Shown here: positions 9,033-18,232 of the stretch, piece after piece
Layout: each line of letters opens with the position of its first letter
Position numbering within the stretch: the first letter of the stretch is position 1
Assembly (NCBI RefSeq): GCF_938041965.1
Contig: NZ_CALISE010000019.1
Location: 62,001 to 126,000, forward strand
DNA from: an uncultured Mogibacterium sp.
GTDB taxonomy: Bacteria > Bacillota > Clostridia > Peptostreptococcales > Anaerovoracaceae
DNA length: 64,000 nucleotides
Reading direction: 5' to 3'
Notes under the pieces: generated by a model
What the model saw: only the letters and a program-made list of their open reading frames with translations
Database searches by the model: none
Told to the model about the DNA's origin: nothing
Translations under genes and position numbers: made by a program

Positions 9033-10028
9033 TTGGGAACTGATTTCGTATATGCGAGCTCATATGTGAGAAGCCAAGAAGGAAAGTTGCTCTCAAGTGA
9101 GCAGTTACGCAATATGACAGAGTCTAAAAATATCGACGATATATGCAAAGTTCTGCAAGATGCTGGTTATGGTTCTGAAGGCAACGCTTTATCTGCGGCA
9201 AATTATCAAGAAGTGCTTAAGGAAGCCGAAGCGTCATTCTTCGCTGAGGTGAAAGAACTTAGCAAGGACAGTAAGGCACTCAATATATTCTGCTATCCTG
9301 CTGATTACCATAATTTAAAGGTACTACTTAAAGCAGAGTCACTAGGCGTTGATAGAGACGAGCTGCTTATGGAAAGTGGAACTATCAGTGCAAGCGAGAT
9401 GGCTAAGAGCGTCAAGGAACGTTCTACTATGAACCTCACAGAGAATATGGCAAGTGCACTCACTGAAGCGGTAGATGTTCATGCTCGTACTAATGATCCG
9501 CAGATGATTGATTTTGTCTGTGACAAGTACTGCTTTGCAGATATTATCGAAGCAGCAGAAGCATCAAAGAACAGCTTTGTTAAAGGCTATGTATCGCTTT
9601 GGATTGACACTGTTAACCTCAAGACATTTGCGAGAGTTAAAAAGATGGGACAGCCATGGAATTACTTTGAAAATGTATTTATTCCGGGCGGAACTGTAGA
9701 TTTACAGGTGTTCCTAGGTAGTTATGAGGATGACTTCAAGCAGGCCACAGAAAAATTCCAGGCTTACAACATCGCAAAAGCAGTGAGCGAAGGAGGAGAA
9801 CAGATTGACAATAGCGGTGATTTTACACTGCTTGAGAAGATTTGTGATAACCTTCTCGTGGAATACAGCAGAGAAGCTAAAACCGTGACATTTGGTCTTG
9901 AACCATTGGTTTCATATCTAGTGGCTAGGCAGAATGAGGTAAAAGCTATCCGCATCGTGCTTGCTGGTAAGCTTGCTAAGATGAGCCCAGAATTAATTAG
10001 AGAAAGACTGAGGGAGACTTATGAGTAA
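9033..10028 (+). CDS. ntpC: V-type ATP synthase subunit C (d-type socket)
   Basis: A 331-residue subunit that couples the central shaft to the membrane ring. The start is a TTG codon at 9033, supported by a strong AAAGGAGG site 4-5 bases upstream and by the conserved beginning FVYASSYVRSQEGKLLS. The body is alpha-helical with repeated three-fold elements such as YPADYHNLKVLLKA typical of subunits C and d. It overlaps ntpG by 8 bases. Confidence 0.92.
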   Translation: MGTDFVYASSYVRSQEGKLLSSEQLRNMTESKNIDDICKVLQDAGYGSEGNALSAANYQEVLKEAEASFFAEVKELSKDSKALNIFCYPADYHNLKVLLKAESLGVDRDELLMESGTISASEMAKSVKERSTMNLTENMASALTEAVDVHARTNDPQMIDFVCDKYCFADIIEAAEASKNSFVKGYVSLWIDTVNLKTFARVKKMGQPWNYFENVFIPGGTVDLQVFLGSYEDDFKQATEKFQAYNIAKAVSEGGEQIDNSGDFTLLEKICDNLLVEYSREAKTVTFGLEPLVSYLVARQNEVKAIRIVLAGKLAKMSPELIRERLRETYE

Positions 10029-10341
10029 GATTGGTATTATTGGTGATGCCGATAGTGTGCTAGGCTTCAAGGTCTTTGGGCTAGATGCATTCGCGTGCAG
10101 AAACAAGGAAGAAGCCGCAGATAAATTGCATAGTATCGTAAAGGATGATTATGGAATCATCTATATCACTGAAAAGTATTACAAAGAAATAGGTAATGAA
10201 ATCGCAAAATATGAAACCCTTCGTATTCCAGCAATAGTTCCAATTCCTGGAAGCGATGGGGGCTATGGCGCAGGCCTTAACAACGTCAAGAGGGCTGTTG
10301 AGAAGGCTGTTGGTGCTGACATACTATTTGGCGATAAATAA
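10021..10341 (+). CDS. ntpG: V-type ATP synthase subunit F (NtpG, central axis)
   Basis: A 106-residue protein beginning MSKIGIIGDADSVLGFKVFG, the hallmark of V/A-ATPase subunit F, with a Rossmann-like fold that joins subunit D in the rotor axis. In E. hirae naming this is NtpG. It overlaps the end of ntpC by 8 bases. Length and sequence are normal for the family. Confidence 0.93.
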   Translation: MSKIGIIGDADSVLGFKVFGLDAFACRNKEEAADKLHSIVKDDYGIIYITEKYYKEIGNEIAKYETLRIPAIVPIPGSDGGYGAGLNNVKRAVEKAVGADILFGDK

Positions 10342-10352
10342 TGGAGGTAATC

Positions 10353-12131
10353 ATGGAACAAGGTAAAATCGTTAAGATATCCGGACCTCTAGTAGTTGCT
10401 TCGGGCATGAGCGACGCAGATATGTATGACGTAGTTAAGGTCGGAAATCAAGGCCTTACTGGAGAAATCATCGAGATGCGCGATGGAAATGCCTCGATTC
10501 AGGTATACGAGGAAACCGCTGGTCTACAGCCAGGTGAGCCAGTTTACTCTACTGGGGCGCCACTATCTGTAGAGCTCGGACCGGGACTTATTGAGACCAT
10601 TTACGATGGAATTCAGAGACCGCTGTCTGTGCTTCTCAAGAAGACAGGCACCAATATCGCTAGAGGTGTATCGGAGCCAGCGCTTGACCGCGACAAGAAA
10701 TGGGATTTCGTTGCAGTTGCAAAGGTTGGAGACGAAGTTTCGGCAGGAGAAGTTCTGGGTACGGTTGAGGAGACAATCGCCGTAACACAGAGGATTATGG
10801 TTCCTTACAAGGTTAGCGGTAAGGTTAAGAGCATCGAAAGTGGTAGCTTTACAGTTGATGAGACTGTAGCAGTTATCGAGGATGCTTCTGGAAAAGATAT
10901 CGAAGTTAAGATGATGCAGAGATGGCCAGTAAGAGTTGAGCGTCCTTACAAGGAAAAGCTTTCACCTGAAGAGCCACTGATCACAGGACAGAGAGTAATC
11001 GATACAATGTTCCCAATCGCTAAGGGTGGTGTAGCTGCTGTTCCGGGACCTTTCGGTTCAGGAAAGACTGTAGTACAGCACCAGCTAGCTAAGTGGGCAG
11101 ATGCTGATATCGTGGTTTATATCGGATGCGGAGAGCGTGGAAACGAGATGACAGACGTACTCAATGAGTTCCCTGAGCTCGTTGACCCTAAGACGGGTGA
11201 ATCTCTAATGAGAAGAACTGTGCTAATCGCTAACACTTCCGACATGCCGGTAGCTGCGAGAGAAGCATCTGTATATACTGGAATCACAATTGCAGAGTAC
11301 TTTAGAGATATGGGCTACTCAGTAGCTCTCATGGCTGACTCAACATCTAGATGGGCTGAGGCTCTTCGTGAGATGTCTGGTCGTCTTGAAGAAATGCCTG
11401 GTGAAGAAGGTTATCCAGCTTACCTAGCATCCAGACTTGCACAGTTCTACGAGAGAGCTGGTAAGGTTGTATGCCTTGGTAGCGATGGTAGGGTAGGAGC
11501 ACTATCCGCTATCGGAGCTGTATCGCCTCCAGGAGGAGATATATCCGAGCCAGTATCACAGGCTACACTTCGTATAGTAAAGGTATTCTGGGGACTAGAT
11601 GCTAATCTAGCGCATGCTAGACATTTCCCTGCAATTAACTGGTTAAACAGCTATTCGCTATATGCAGATAGACTTAACGTATGGTTTGCAGAGAACGTTA
11701 ACAAGGAATTCCCAAATCATAGAGCAAGAGCTCTCAAGCTGCTTCAGGAAGAAGACGAGCTAAACGAAATCGTACAGTTAGTCGGAGTGGATGGCCTATC
11801 TAAGGAAGACCAGCTCAAGCTTGAGGTCTGCAAGATGATTCGTGAGGACTATCTACACCAGAATGCGTTCCACGAAGTTGATACATTTACATCTACGAAC
11901 AAGCAGTTTAAGCTTCTAGATTTAATCCTTCGTTACTATGATGAGGGGCTAAGAGGACTTCATGAGCATGCTGACTTTAAGGCAATCACTTCACTGCCTC
12001 TAAGAGAGGACATCGGAAGATTCAAGTACCTTGAAGAGGATGTGGTAGATGGAGAGTATGCTGCACTTGTTGGCAAGCTAGAGGCTTCTATAGAAGAGCT
12101 TATTAAGAAGGCAGGTGAACTGAATGATTAG
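10353..12131 (+). CDS. ntpA: V-type ATP synthase catalytic subunit A
   Basis: A 592-residue catalytic subunit. I prefer ATG 10353 because GGAGG lies 5 bases upstream; an ATG at 10341 overlaps the ntpG stop but has no ribosome binding site. The Walker A motif GPFGSGKT is at residues 232-239, the catalytic GERGNEM loop follows, and the bulge region typical of A subunits (about 110-190) separates it from F-type beta subunits. It binds and hydrolyses ATP at three sites in the A3B3 head. It overlaps ntpB by 8 bases. Confidence 0.97.
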   Translation: MEQGKIVKISGPLVVASGMSDADMYDVVKVGNQGLTGEIIEMRDGNASIQVYEETAGLQPGEPVYSTGAPLSVELGPGLIETIYDGIQRPLSVLLKKTGTNIARGVSEPALDRDKKWDFVAVAKVGDEVSAGEVLGTVEETIAVTQRIMVPYKVSGKVKSIESGSFTVDETVAVIEDASGKDIEVKMMQRWPVRVERPYKEKLSPEEPLITGQRVIDTMFPIAKGGVAAVPGPFGSGKTVVQHQLAKWADADIVVYIGCGERGNEMTDVLNEFPELVDPKTGESLMRRTVLIANTSDMPVAAREASVYTGITIAEYFRDMGYSVALMADSTSRWAEALREMSGRLEEMPGEEGYPAYLASRLAQFYERAGKVVCLGSDGRVGALSAIGAVSPPGGDISEPVSQATLRIVKVFWGLDANLAHARHFPAINWLNSYSLYADRLNVWFAENVNKEFPNHRARALKLLQEEDELNEIVQLVGVDGLSKEDQLKLEVCKMIREDYLHQNAFHEVDTFTSTNKQFKLLDLILRYYDEGLRGLHEHADFKAITSLPLREDIGRFKYLEEDVVDGEYAALVGKLEASIEELIKKAGELND

Positions 12132-13497
12132 AGAATATAAGACTATTTCTGAAGTAGCCGGCCCTTTGATGGTTGTTAAGGGTGTAGAAGACGTAGGCTA
12201 CGATGAACTAGGTGAGATTGAGCTTGCAAATGGTGAGCTTAGACACTGTAAGGTTCTCGAGCTTAACGGCACTGACGCTGTCGTACAGCTATTTGAAAAC
12301 TCCGCAGGAATGAATCTCAAAGAGAGTAAGGTAAGATTTCTTGGGCACGGAAATCAGCTAGGTGTATCACTCGATATGCTCGGAAGAGTATTTGACGGAA
12401 TGGGCAGACCTATAGATGGTGGTTCTGAAATTATTCCAGAAGAATACCTCGATATTAACGGACTAGCCATGAATCCGGCTGCAAGAGAGTATCCGTCTGA
12501 GTTCATTCAGACTGGCGTATCCGCTATCGACGGACTTAACACTCTAGTAAGAGGTCAGAAGCTTCCTATCTTCTCGGGATCAGGACTTCCACACGCGAAC
12601 CTCGCAGCTCAGATTGCAAGACAGGCTAAGGTTCGTGGTACAGACAGCAAGTTCGCCGTAGTGTTCGCAGCTGTAGGTATCACTTATGAAGAAGCTGAGT
12701 TCTTCATGACAGACTTCCGTAAGAGTGGAGCTATCGATCGTTCGGTAATGTTCCTAAACCTTGCTAACGACCCTGCTGTAGAGCGTATTGCGACACCTCG
12801 TATGGCGCTAACTGCTGCTGAATATTTAGCATTTGAACAGAACATGCATGTTCTAGTTATCATCACTGATATTACGAACTATGCTGAATCTCTTCGTGAG
12901 GTTTCTGCTGCTCGTAAGGAGGTTCCAGGACGTCGTGGTTATCCAGGATATCTATACACTGACCTCGCTACTATGTACGAGAGAGCTGGTAAGAAGAAGG
13001 GAATCGACGGTTCGATCACTATGATTCCAATCGTATCGATGCCTGAGGATGATATTACTCACCCAATTCCTGACCTTACAGGATATATCACAGAGGGACA
13101 GATTATCCTATCTAGAGACCTATATAGAAAGGGTGTTACACCGCCAATCGATGTACTTCCTTCGTTATCCCGTCTAAAGGACAAGGGTATCGGTGAAGGT
13201 AAGACTCGTAAGGATCATGCGGACGTACTCAACCAGCTCTTTGCTATCTACGCAAGAGGTAAGGAGTGTAAAGAGCTCATGGCTATCCTCGGAGAAGCTG
13301 CGCTCAGCGACGTTGATAAGCTATATGCGAAGTTTGCTGATGAATTTGAGAACAAGTATGTATCCCAGGGATACGAGAAGGATAGATCCATTGAGGAAAC
13401 ACTAGATGTTGGCTGGGAGCTTCTCAGAACGATGCCTAGATCAGAGCTCAAACGTGTAAAGAAAGAGTACCTCGATGAATTTTATGACAAGAAGTAG
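12124..13497 (+). CDS. ntpB: V-type ATP synthase subunit B
   Basis: A 457-residue non-catalytic nucleotide-site subunit. The P-loop region is replaced by the B-type sequence FSGSGLPHANLAAQIARQ, as expected. The segment SAARKEVPGRRGYPGYLYTD contains the arginine finger (R in VPGRRGYPG) that reaches into the catalytic site of subunit A. Length is standard for the family. It completes the A3B3 head with ntpA immediately upstream. Confidence 0.97.
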   Translation: MIREYKTISEVAGPLMVVKGVEDVGYDELGEIELANGELRHCKVLELNGTDAVVQLFENSAGMNLKESKVRFLGHGNQLGVSLDMLGRVFDGMGRPIDGGSEIIPEEYLDINGLAMNPAAREYPSEFIQTGVSAIDGLNTLVRGQKLPIFSGSGLPHANLAAQIARQAKVRGTDSKFAVVFAAVGITYEEAEFFMTDFRKSGAIDRSVMFLNLANDPAVERIATPRMALTAAEYLAFEQNMHVLVIITDITNYAESLREVSAARKEVPGRRGYPGYLYTDLATMYERAGKKKGIDGSITMIPIVSMPEDDITHPIPDLTGYITEGQIILSRDLYRKGVTPPIDVLPSLSRLKDKGIGEGKTRKDHADVLNQLFAIYARGKECKELMAILGEAALSDVDKLYAKFADEFENKYVSQGYEKDRSIEETLDVGWELLRTMPRSELKRVKKEYLDEFYDKK

Positions 13498-13520
13498 CTC
13501 AGTAAGAAAGGGATGATCTT

Positions 13521-14210
13521 ATGGCAAGACTAAATGTTAACCCAACGAGAATGGTCATGTCTAAGCTTAAAGGGCAACTCAAGGTGGCTATCAAGGGTCA
13601 CAAGCTCATGAAGGATAAGAGAGATGAGCTTATGCGAATCTTTTTAGATCTCGCTAGAGAGATTAAAGCACTTCGTGAAGAGGTGGAGCCAATGCTTGAA
13701 GAGGTGTATGGAAGCTTTTCAGTAGCGCGTGCCGTAATGACACCAGAGATGCTAGAGGAAGCTCTAATGTATCCTAAGCAGAGTGTGAAACTCGTTGCAG
13801 AAGAGAAAAATGTAATGAGCATCGATGTTCCATCCTTTGATTTTGAGCAGGAGAACACGCAGACAGGAAGCGTGTACCCTTATGGATTTGCGACCACATC
13901 AGGTGAACTCGATAAGTCTATTGAGAAGCTCTCCATTTTATTCCCTAAGCTACTTGAGCTTGCTGGAATGGAGAAGGAGGCTATGCTCATAGCTGATGAA
14001 ATTGAGAAGACCAGAAGACGTGTTAATGCTCTTGAGTATGTCAAGATACCAAACTACAAGGAGACCATCAAGTATATCAAGATGAAGCTTGATGAGAACG
14101 AGAGAGGTAACCAGACAAGACTCATGAAGGTTAAGGACATGATGCTGAAAGAGAATATCGAACAGCAGCGTGAAAAGGATGCTGAGATGCTCGCCCAAAT
14201 GGCAGAGTAA
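13521..14210 (+). CDS. ntpD: V-type ATP synthase subunit D (central shaft)
   Basis: A 229-residue protein beginning RLNVNPTRMVMSKLKGQLKV, a clear subunit D signature. Two long helices at either end form the antiparallel coiled coil of the rotating shaft. Ribosome binding site AAGAAAGGG precedes the ATG. It is the last gene of the operon and is followed directly by a terminator. E. hirae has two further genes (ntpH, ntpJ); neither is here. Confidence 0.94.
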   Translation: MARLNVNPTRMVMSKLKGQLKVAIKGHKLMKDKRDELMRIFLDLAREIKALREEVEPMLEEVYGSFSVARAVMTPEMLEEALMYPKQSVKLVAEEKNVMSIDVPSFDFEQENTQTGSVYPYGFATTSGELDKSIEKLSILFPKLLELAGMEKEAMLIADEIEKTRRRVNALEYVKIPNYKETIKYIKMKLDENERGNQTRLMKVKDMMLKENIEQQREKDAEMLAQMAE

Positions 14211-14241
14211 GAGCTTGGGCATAACAATCTAATAAGAAACT

Positions 14242-14276
14242 AGCGAGATGTAGACTATCTGCATCTCGCTTTTTTA
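14242..14276 (+). terminator. Terminator of the V-ATPase operon
   Basis: A 9-bp stem (AGCGAGATG / CATCTCGCT) with an 11-base loop followed by seven T. It lies 31 bases after the ntpD stop. The rest of the 318-base gap to the next gene holds the promoter described at 14356. Confidence 0.88.
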
Positions 14277-14355
14277 GTGGTAATTAATTATTTTAGCTAT
14301 CAAGGTACGGAGAACCACGTGCTAAGAATGTACATTATTTGTACAAGAGAATACG

Positions 14356-14383
14356 TTGACATATGATATTAAAGTGATATCAT
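14356..14383 (+). promoter_or_regulatory. Promoter with overlapping inverted repeat
   Basis: TTGACA (14356-14361), 16-base spacer, and TATCAT (14378-14383) with an upstream TG. An inverted repeat ATGATAT / ATATCAT (14363-14369 and 14377-14383) covers the spacer and -10, so a regulator could bind there. It would drive the NfeD-like gene at 14529, leaving a 5' leader of about 140 bases in which I see nothing further recognisable. Confidence 0.5.
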
Positions 14384-14528
14384 GACCATATAAATAGCAC
14401 AGCAATTATGACGATGACAGAGTATCAGCCCATAATCGTTCTTATGGTAAGAGCGATAAATGCGGCGAAGGAACCTGTGTGTGATTACATAAAAGTGCCA
14501 GATACCATACCCATGAAAGGAGGATGAA

Positions 14529-15143
14529 ATGAAAAAGGTTATAACTTATATAAAAAATCATATCCCTCTGAGGCAGGTTATTCCATTAATTTTGCTAACG
14601 ATAATGTTCAGATTAGCTATAGGAAGATTATATGAACTTTTTGTTGAATCTTATATGGATACGTATGGCAATGAGAGTAAAAATGCATATGTATCGGGCT
14701 TAGACATAGTCCTCACGGGATTTGGTATATTCATATGTTTATACGCGATAGTTGTCTATATCGTTGAGAGGCGAAGTCATCTGCCATTTTGGTATGGGAG
14801 ATGCCAGAGCGCTGGATCTAATGCCAATGCAGTTTTTGAAGCAGCCATTGGAACATCGCTCTTACGTCTTTCGCCAGCTGTAACTGCAGTCATTGCGATG
14901 ATATTCATTATTTTATTTACAATAGTAAGCAATATTACGGCTAAGCATAGAGAAGAAATAAAACAAAGGTATGTAGGTCATATTGGAAGAACAGTGGACG
15001 ATTTGAAGCTTAAAGGTAAAGTGGATTTTGGCGGCGAGGTGCTACATGCTCTCGGTAGAGAGGTTATTCCTAAAGATACAGAAGTTAAAGCTGTAGACAT
15101 TGATGGATATAATATCATAGTAGAGAGACTTATAAAAGAATAA
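14529..15143 (+). CDS. Membrane protein with C-terminal NfeD-like OB domain
   Basis: A 204-residue protein with three likely membrane segments (about 15-32, 58-78 and 115-137) and a C-terminal soluble domain of about 60 residues. That domain, with GKVDFGGEVLHALG and TEVKAVDIDGYNIIVERL, looks like the five-stranded OB domain of NfeD proteins, which work with SPFH proteins (stomatin/flotillin-like) in membrane organisation. No SPFH partner is adjacent. AAAGGAGG precedes the ATG. The N-terminal half has no match I recognise. Confidence 0.65.
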   Translation: MKKVITYIKNHIPLRQVIPLILLTIMFRLAIGRLYELFVESYMDTYGNESKNAYVSGLDIVLTGFGIFICLYAIVVYIVERRSHLPFWYGRCQSAGSNANAVFEAAIGTSLLRLSPAVTAVIAMIFIILFTIVSNITAKHREEIKQRYVGHIGRTVDDLKLKGKVDFGGEVLHALGREVIPKDTEVKAVDIDGYNIIVERLIKE

Positions 15144-15150
15144 CAATAAA

Positions 15151-15185
15151 AGAGCTACGAAGTTAACTTCGTAGCTCTTGCTTTT
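15151..15185. terminator. Palindromic terminator between convergent genes
   Basis: A perfect 28-bp palindrome (14-bp stem, AGAGCTACGAAGTT and its complement) followed on the plus strand by TGCTTTT. It lies between the NfeD-like gene and the convergent phosphohexomutase and could serve both. Confidence 0.75.
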
Positions 15186-15232
15186 GCATGTTGTGAAGAT
15201 AGCTTGAACTTAGTTTTTATAAAATTGTAAAT

Positions 15233-16729
15233 TTAGCTGAGTACGGAAATATCTATTCCTTCTCTACCTTCGAGAAATTTCTTGATGAGTGAAAGTGCTA
15301 TTTTTACTCCGCCCTCGCTGACAGACTCAATATTAAGCGGCATCACAGGGTCGTGAAGTGACTTCCTAAGCAGGAACCAACCATCATGACCATCAAGGCT
15401 ATAGTTAATCCGTACTCCTTCGTAGTTAGGAAGCTCGAGAGACAAGTCCTCAGTTTGCTCAGCCCATGCCTTCATATCTTCAAGGATTTTGTCGCCAACC
15501 TCGCTGAAGTTATCTGCAGTCAGATTAAATCTAATCTCTACTGATTCTGCAGGCTCGGCGAGGGTTGCAATCATGTGCTCAATGCCTTTGCCTTCCTTTT
15601 TGAGGTTAGCCGCATTGATGATAGTTTGAACAGCAAGGAAGGCACCGTCATCTAGATAATAGTTATCCGAGTAAGCTGCATGGCCCGAAGTCTCGATAGC
15701 GAGGAATGCATTTTCGCCTTCCTTTGATAGTTCAATAGCCTTATTTATAACGTTTTTGTAGCCTCTCTTGTATCTGAGGTGCTTTAAACCGAGCTTATCT
15801 TCGAGAAATGTGTGCAGTTCATTTGAAGTGATGCTGTCCGTAACGACTGTACCACCTGGATAATCATCTGCACCGATTGCTGCTGCGAGAGCAACGATGG
15901 CATTTCTGCTGATAGGCTTTCCCTCTGATGTTACAGCAGCACTTCTGTCAACGTCAGTATCAAATATGATTCCGAGGTCAGCGCCTGTCTCGCGCACCTG
16001 TTTGCAAATCGACTCCATAGCATCCTTGTTCTCAGGGTTTGGCTGGTGGTTAGGGAAAGTACCATCAGGATCAAGGAACTGACTGCCACTGATATCCGCA
16101 CCAAGAGGGGCGAGGACGTTAGTAGCAAAGAAGCCGCCAGCACCATTTCCAGCATCTACAACAATTTTCATGTTGCTTAAATCACCACCAACTCCCGTGC
16201 TAATCATCGAACGGAGGTGAGCAGCATACATCTGCATTAGGTTCACGCTCTCAGCCTTGTATTCGAAGGGAAGTATATGTGCGCTTGCCGCGTATTCGAG
16301 CACCTCCTTGATATCTGCTTTGTTGAGTCCGCCTTCAGCGGTAAAGAATTTGAAACCATTTCTGTTAAATGGCAGATGACTCGCCGTAACCATTATTGCT
16401 CCATCAAATTCGTAGAACGGCATAACTGTCGACATGTACATAGCCGGGGTGGAAGCTAGACCTGCATCGCTTACTTGAACACCTAGATATGCCATGCCAG
16501 ACATGAGTGCATCAGCTAGGTCTGGACCAGTGATGCGAGGATCTCTTCCTACGCATATCTTGAGGTCGAATGAGTTCTTCCCTACCTTGAAGCCTAACCA
16601 GTGTGCAAATGCCGCACCAATTGCAAGTGCATTGTACCTTGTCAGGTTTACATCCTCACCTTCAACTCCGTTCATAGCGATTCCTCGAATGTCGCTACCG
16701 TTTTGAAGCTTTAAAATTTCTTTGCCCAT
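15233..16729 (-). CDS. Phosphomannomutase/phosphoglucomutase
   Basis: A 498-residue alpha-D-phosphohexomutase that interconverts hexose 1- and 6-phosphates. The phosphoserine loop is visible as VTASHLPFNRNG, and the Mg2+ loop as DTDVDRSAAV. The last about 90 residues form the phosphate-binding domain. It is encoded alone on the minus strand. Substrate preference (glucose, mannose or both) cannot be decided from motifs. Confidence 0.9.
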   Translation of the reverse strand: MGKEILKLQNGSDIRGIAMNGVEGEDVNLTRYNALAIGAAFAHWLGFKVGKNSFDLKICVGRDPRITGPDLADALMSGMAYLGVQVSDAGLASTPAMYMSTVMPFYEFDGAIMVTASHLPFNRNGFKFFTAEGGLNKADIKEVLEYAASAHILPFEYKAESVNLMQMYAAHLRSMISTGVGGDLSNMKIVVDAGNGAGGFFATNVLAPLGADISGSQFLDPDGTFPNHQPNPENKDAMESICKQVRETGADLGIIFDTDVDRSAAVTSEGKPISRNAIVALAAAIGADDYPGGTVVTDSITSNELHTFLEDKLGLKHLRYKRGYKNVINKAIELSKEGENAFLAIETSGHAAYSDNYYLDDGAFLAVQTIINAANLKKEGKGIEHMIATLAEPAESVEIRFNLTADNFSEVGDKILEDMKAWAEQTEDLSLELPNYEGVRINYSLDGHDGWFLLRKSLHDPVMPLNIESVSEGGVKIALSLIKKFLEGREGIDISVLS

Positions 16730-16972
16730 TTTCTACTCTCCATATATAAATGTATTAAGTACGCTATGACGTAAATCACAGAACCGTCAAAATCATCGCT
16801 TGCAAATTGCTATAATAAACTTGCGCTGATATCATTATACAGAATAATGTGATGAAAATGTTATGATACTTGTTAATAATACAGTTCGTTTCATGATATT
16901 GAGTTCAATATTTTGCAATGATATAATTTAGTTTCATGAGGTGTGTTCATAAGATTTAATACAGAAGGGGAT

Positions 16973-17056
16973 ATGATTATGATAAGTGATAAATATAAAG
17001 GCATTGAAATAAAGGCATTGAAGCAAGTGACCACGTGCCTTAAACTCGTGAGTTAG
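16973..17056 (+). CDS. Possible 27-residue leader peptide upstream of sortase
   Basis: A short open frame with a plausible GAAGGGG site 2-3 bases upstream, in the 16730-17118 gap between the phosphohexomutase and the sortase. It reads MIMISDKYKGIEIKALKQVT and seven further residues. It contains a perfect tandem repeat at DNA level (see 16995). No homologue is recognised, so it may be chance. I see no other gene in this gap. Confidence 0.2.
   Translation: MIMISDKYKGIEIKALKQVTTCLKLVS
16995..17022 (+). repeat. Perfect 14-bp tandem duplication
   Basis: ATAAAGGCATTGAA occurs twice in direct succession (16995-17008 and 17009-17022) upstream of the sortase gene. Fourteen is not a multiple of three, so copy-number change would shift the frame of the short leader ORF. 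Confidence 0.75.
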
Positions 17057-17118
17057 AAGCAAAAGAAACTTATAAGATAACGGTGGCTAAGAAAAGTAAA
17101 ATGGATAAGAAGGAAAAT

Positions 17119-17934
17119 ATGAGCAAAAAGACCAACAAGAGTGGCAAGAGAAATAGTGCGATGGACTGGGCATTTAGGGTAATCATATTCTGCTTGGTCT
17201 GTGTGATTGTGGTAAGTGGATACAAAGTCGGAACGGCACTTTATAAATACTACCATTCGAGAAGTGGATTTAAGCAAGTTGCAAAGGAAGCAAAAGTGGA
17301 TCCTAATCAATTCACGGGTGTTGTAGATTTTGATGCACTTAAGAAATTGAATCCTGATGTAGTTGGATGGATTTACCAGAAAGATACCATAATCAACTAT
17401 CCAATAATGCGCGGAAAAGATAATGACCAGTACTTACACTCTGACATTAACAAGAAGTATAGCGTTTCCGGTTCGATTTTTATGGATTATAGGAACAGTG
17501 CTGATTTCTCTGATTTCAATACGATTATTTACGGGCATCATATGCATGATGGCAGCATGTTCAAATCGCTAAGAGGTTACACAAAAGAGACGGACTACTA
17601 CAAGGATCATAAGACTTTTGAACTTATTACACCTGATAAAAAGTATCATCTGCAAATAATTTCGTCATATATTACTCCGGCTACGAGTGATGCGTACAAG
17701 TATTCGTTTAATAATCAAGCAGATAAACAAGCATTTATTAACTATGCAATAAAGAATTCTAAAATTAGTACAGGCATTACTGCGACAACGAATGACAAGA
17801 TTATTACACTCAGCACTTGTGCATATGACTATGATGAAGCTAGGTATGTTGTAGTGTGCAAGGCAATACCTTGGACTAAGGAAGAAATCAAGGCGGGTAA
17901 GAAACTGCAGGCGAAGCTTGATAAGCAGAAATAA
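17119..17934 (+). CDS. srtB: Class B sortase
   Basis: A sortase of about 271 residues that anchors surface proteins to peptidoglycan. ATG 17119 has an AAGAAGGA site in front; a GTG at 17083 in the same frame lacks one, so the start is uncertain by 12 residues. A basic N terminus and one membrane anchor (VIIFCLVCVIVVSGYKVGTA) are followed by the catalytic domain. The catalytic histidine is in YGHHMHDGSMF, the cysteine in TLSTCAYDYDEARYVV, and the arginine just after it. TLSTC and the extra helices fit class B. A cell-wall-anchored substrate is encoded at 42.4 kb. Confidence 0.9.
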   Translation: MSKKTNKSGKRNSAMDWAFRVIIFCLVCVIVVSGYKVGTALYKYYHSRSGFKQVAKEAKVDPNQFTGVVDFDALKKLNPDVVGWIYQKDTIINYPIMRGKDNDQYLHSDINKKYSVSGSIFMDYRNSADFSDFNTIIYGHHMHDGSMFKSLRGYTKETDYYKDHKTFELITPDKKYHLQIISSYITPATSDAYKYSFNNQADKQAFINYAIKNSKISTGITATTNDKIITLSTCAYDYDEARYVVVCKAIPWTKEEIKAGKKLQAKLDKQK

Positions 17935-17991
17935 TATTTAACTCCATCGTGGAATAAGAGAATAAATATCTATTTACAATAATCATAAATT

Positions 17992-18066
17992 AAAAGACGC
18001 TTAACAGAACTGAAATCAATGGCCTTCGAGATTGCCAATGACATGATTCACGATTAGGCGTCTTTT
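17992..18066 (+). terminator. Stem-loop after sortase
   Basis: AAAAGACGC (17992-18000) pairs with GCGTCTTTT (18058-18066), which runs into a T tract. The 57-base loop can itself fold weakly. It is best read as the sortase terminator, although its large loop would also suit a leader element. Confidence 0.6.
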
Positions 18067-18232
18067 TGTTTATATACTGTTGACTATGTCGAAATTTAAT
18101 TTAAGACTAGTCTGTATCTATGTAGTAATTATTTTGAATTTACATCTTATTCAATATAATATAAGTATAAATGATCTTTGCGTCTACTATCACTTTATAA
18201 TAACTAACAGCAAAAATACGAGAGGCGTTAAT

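Noticed and set aside
16995..17022. CRISPR-like repeat
   Set aside because: Only two adjacent copies without spacers; it is a simple tandem duplication. No CRISPR array was seen anywhere in the window.
18080..18232. 51-codon N-terminal extension of the HisC/CobD-like enzyme
   Set aside because: AT-rich, hydrophobic, unlike the family, and without a ribosome binding site; ATG 18233 fits both the family start and the ribosome binding site.
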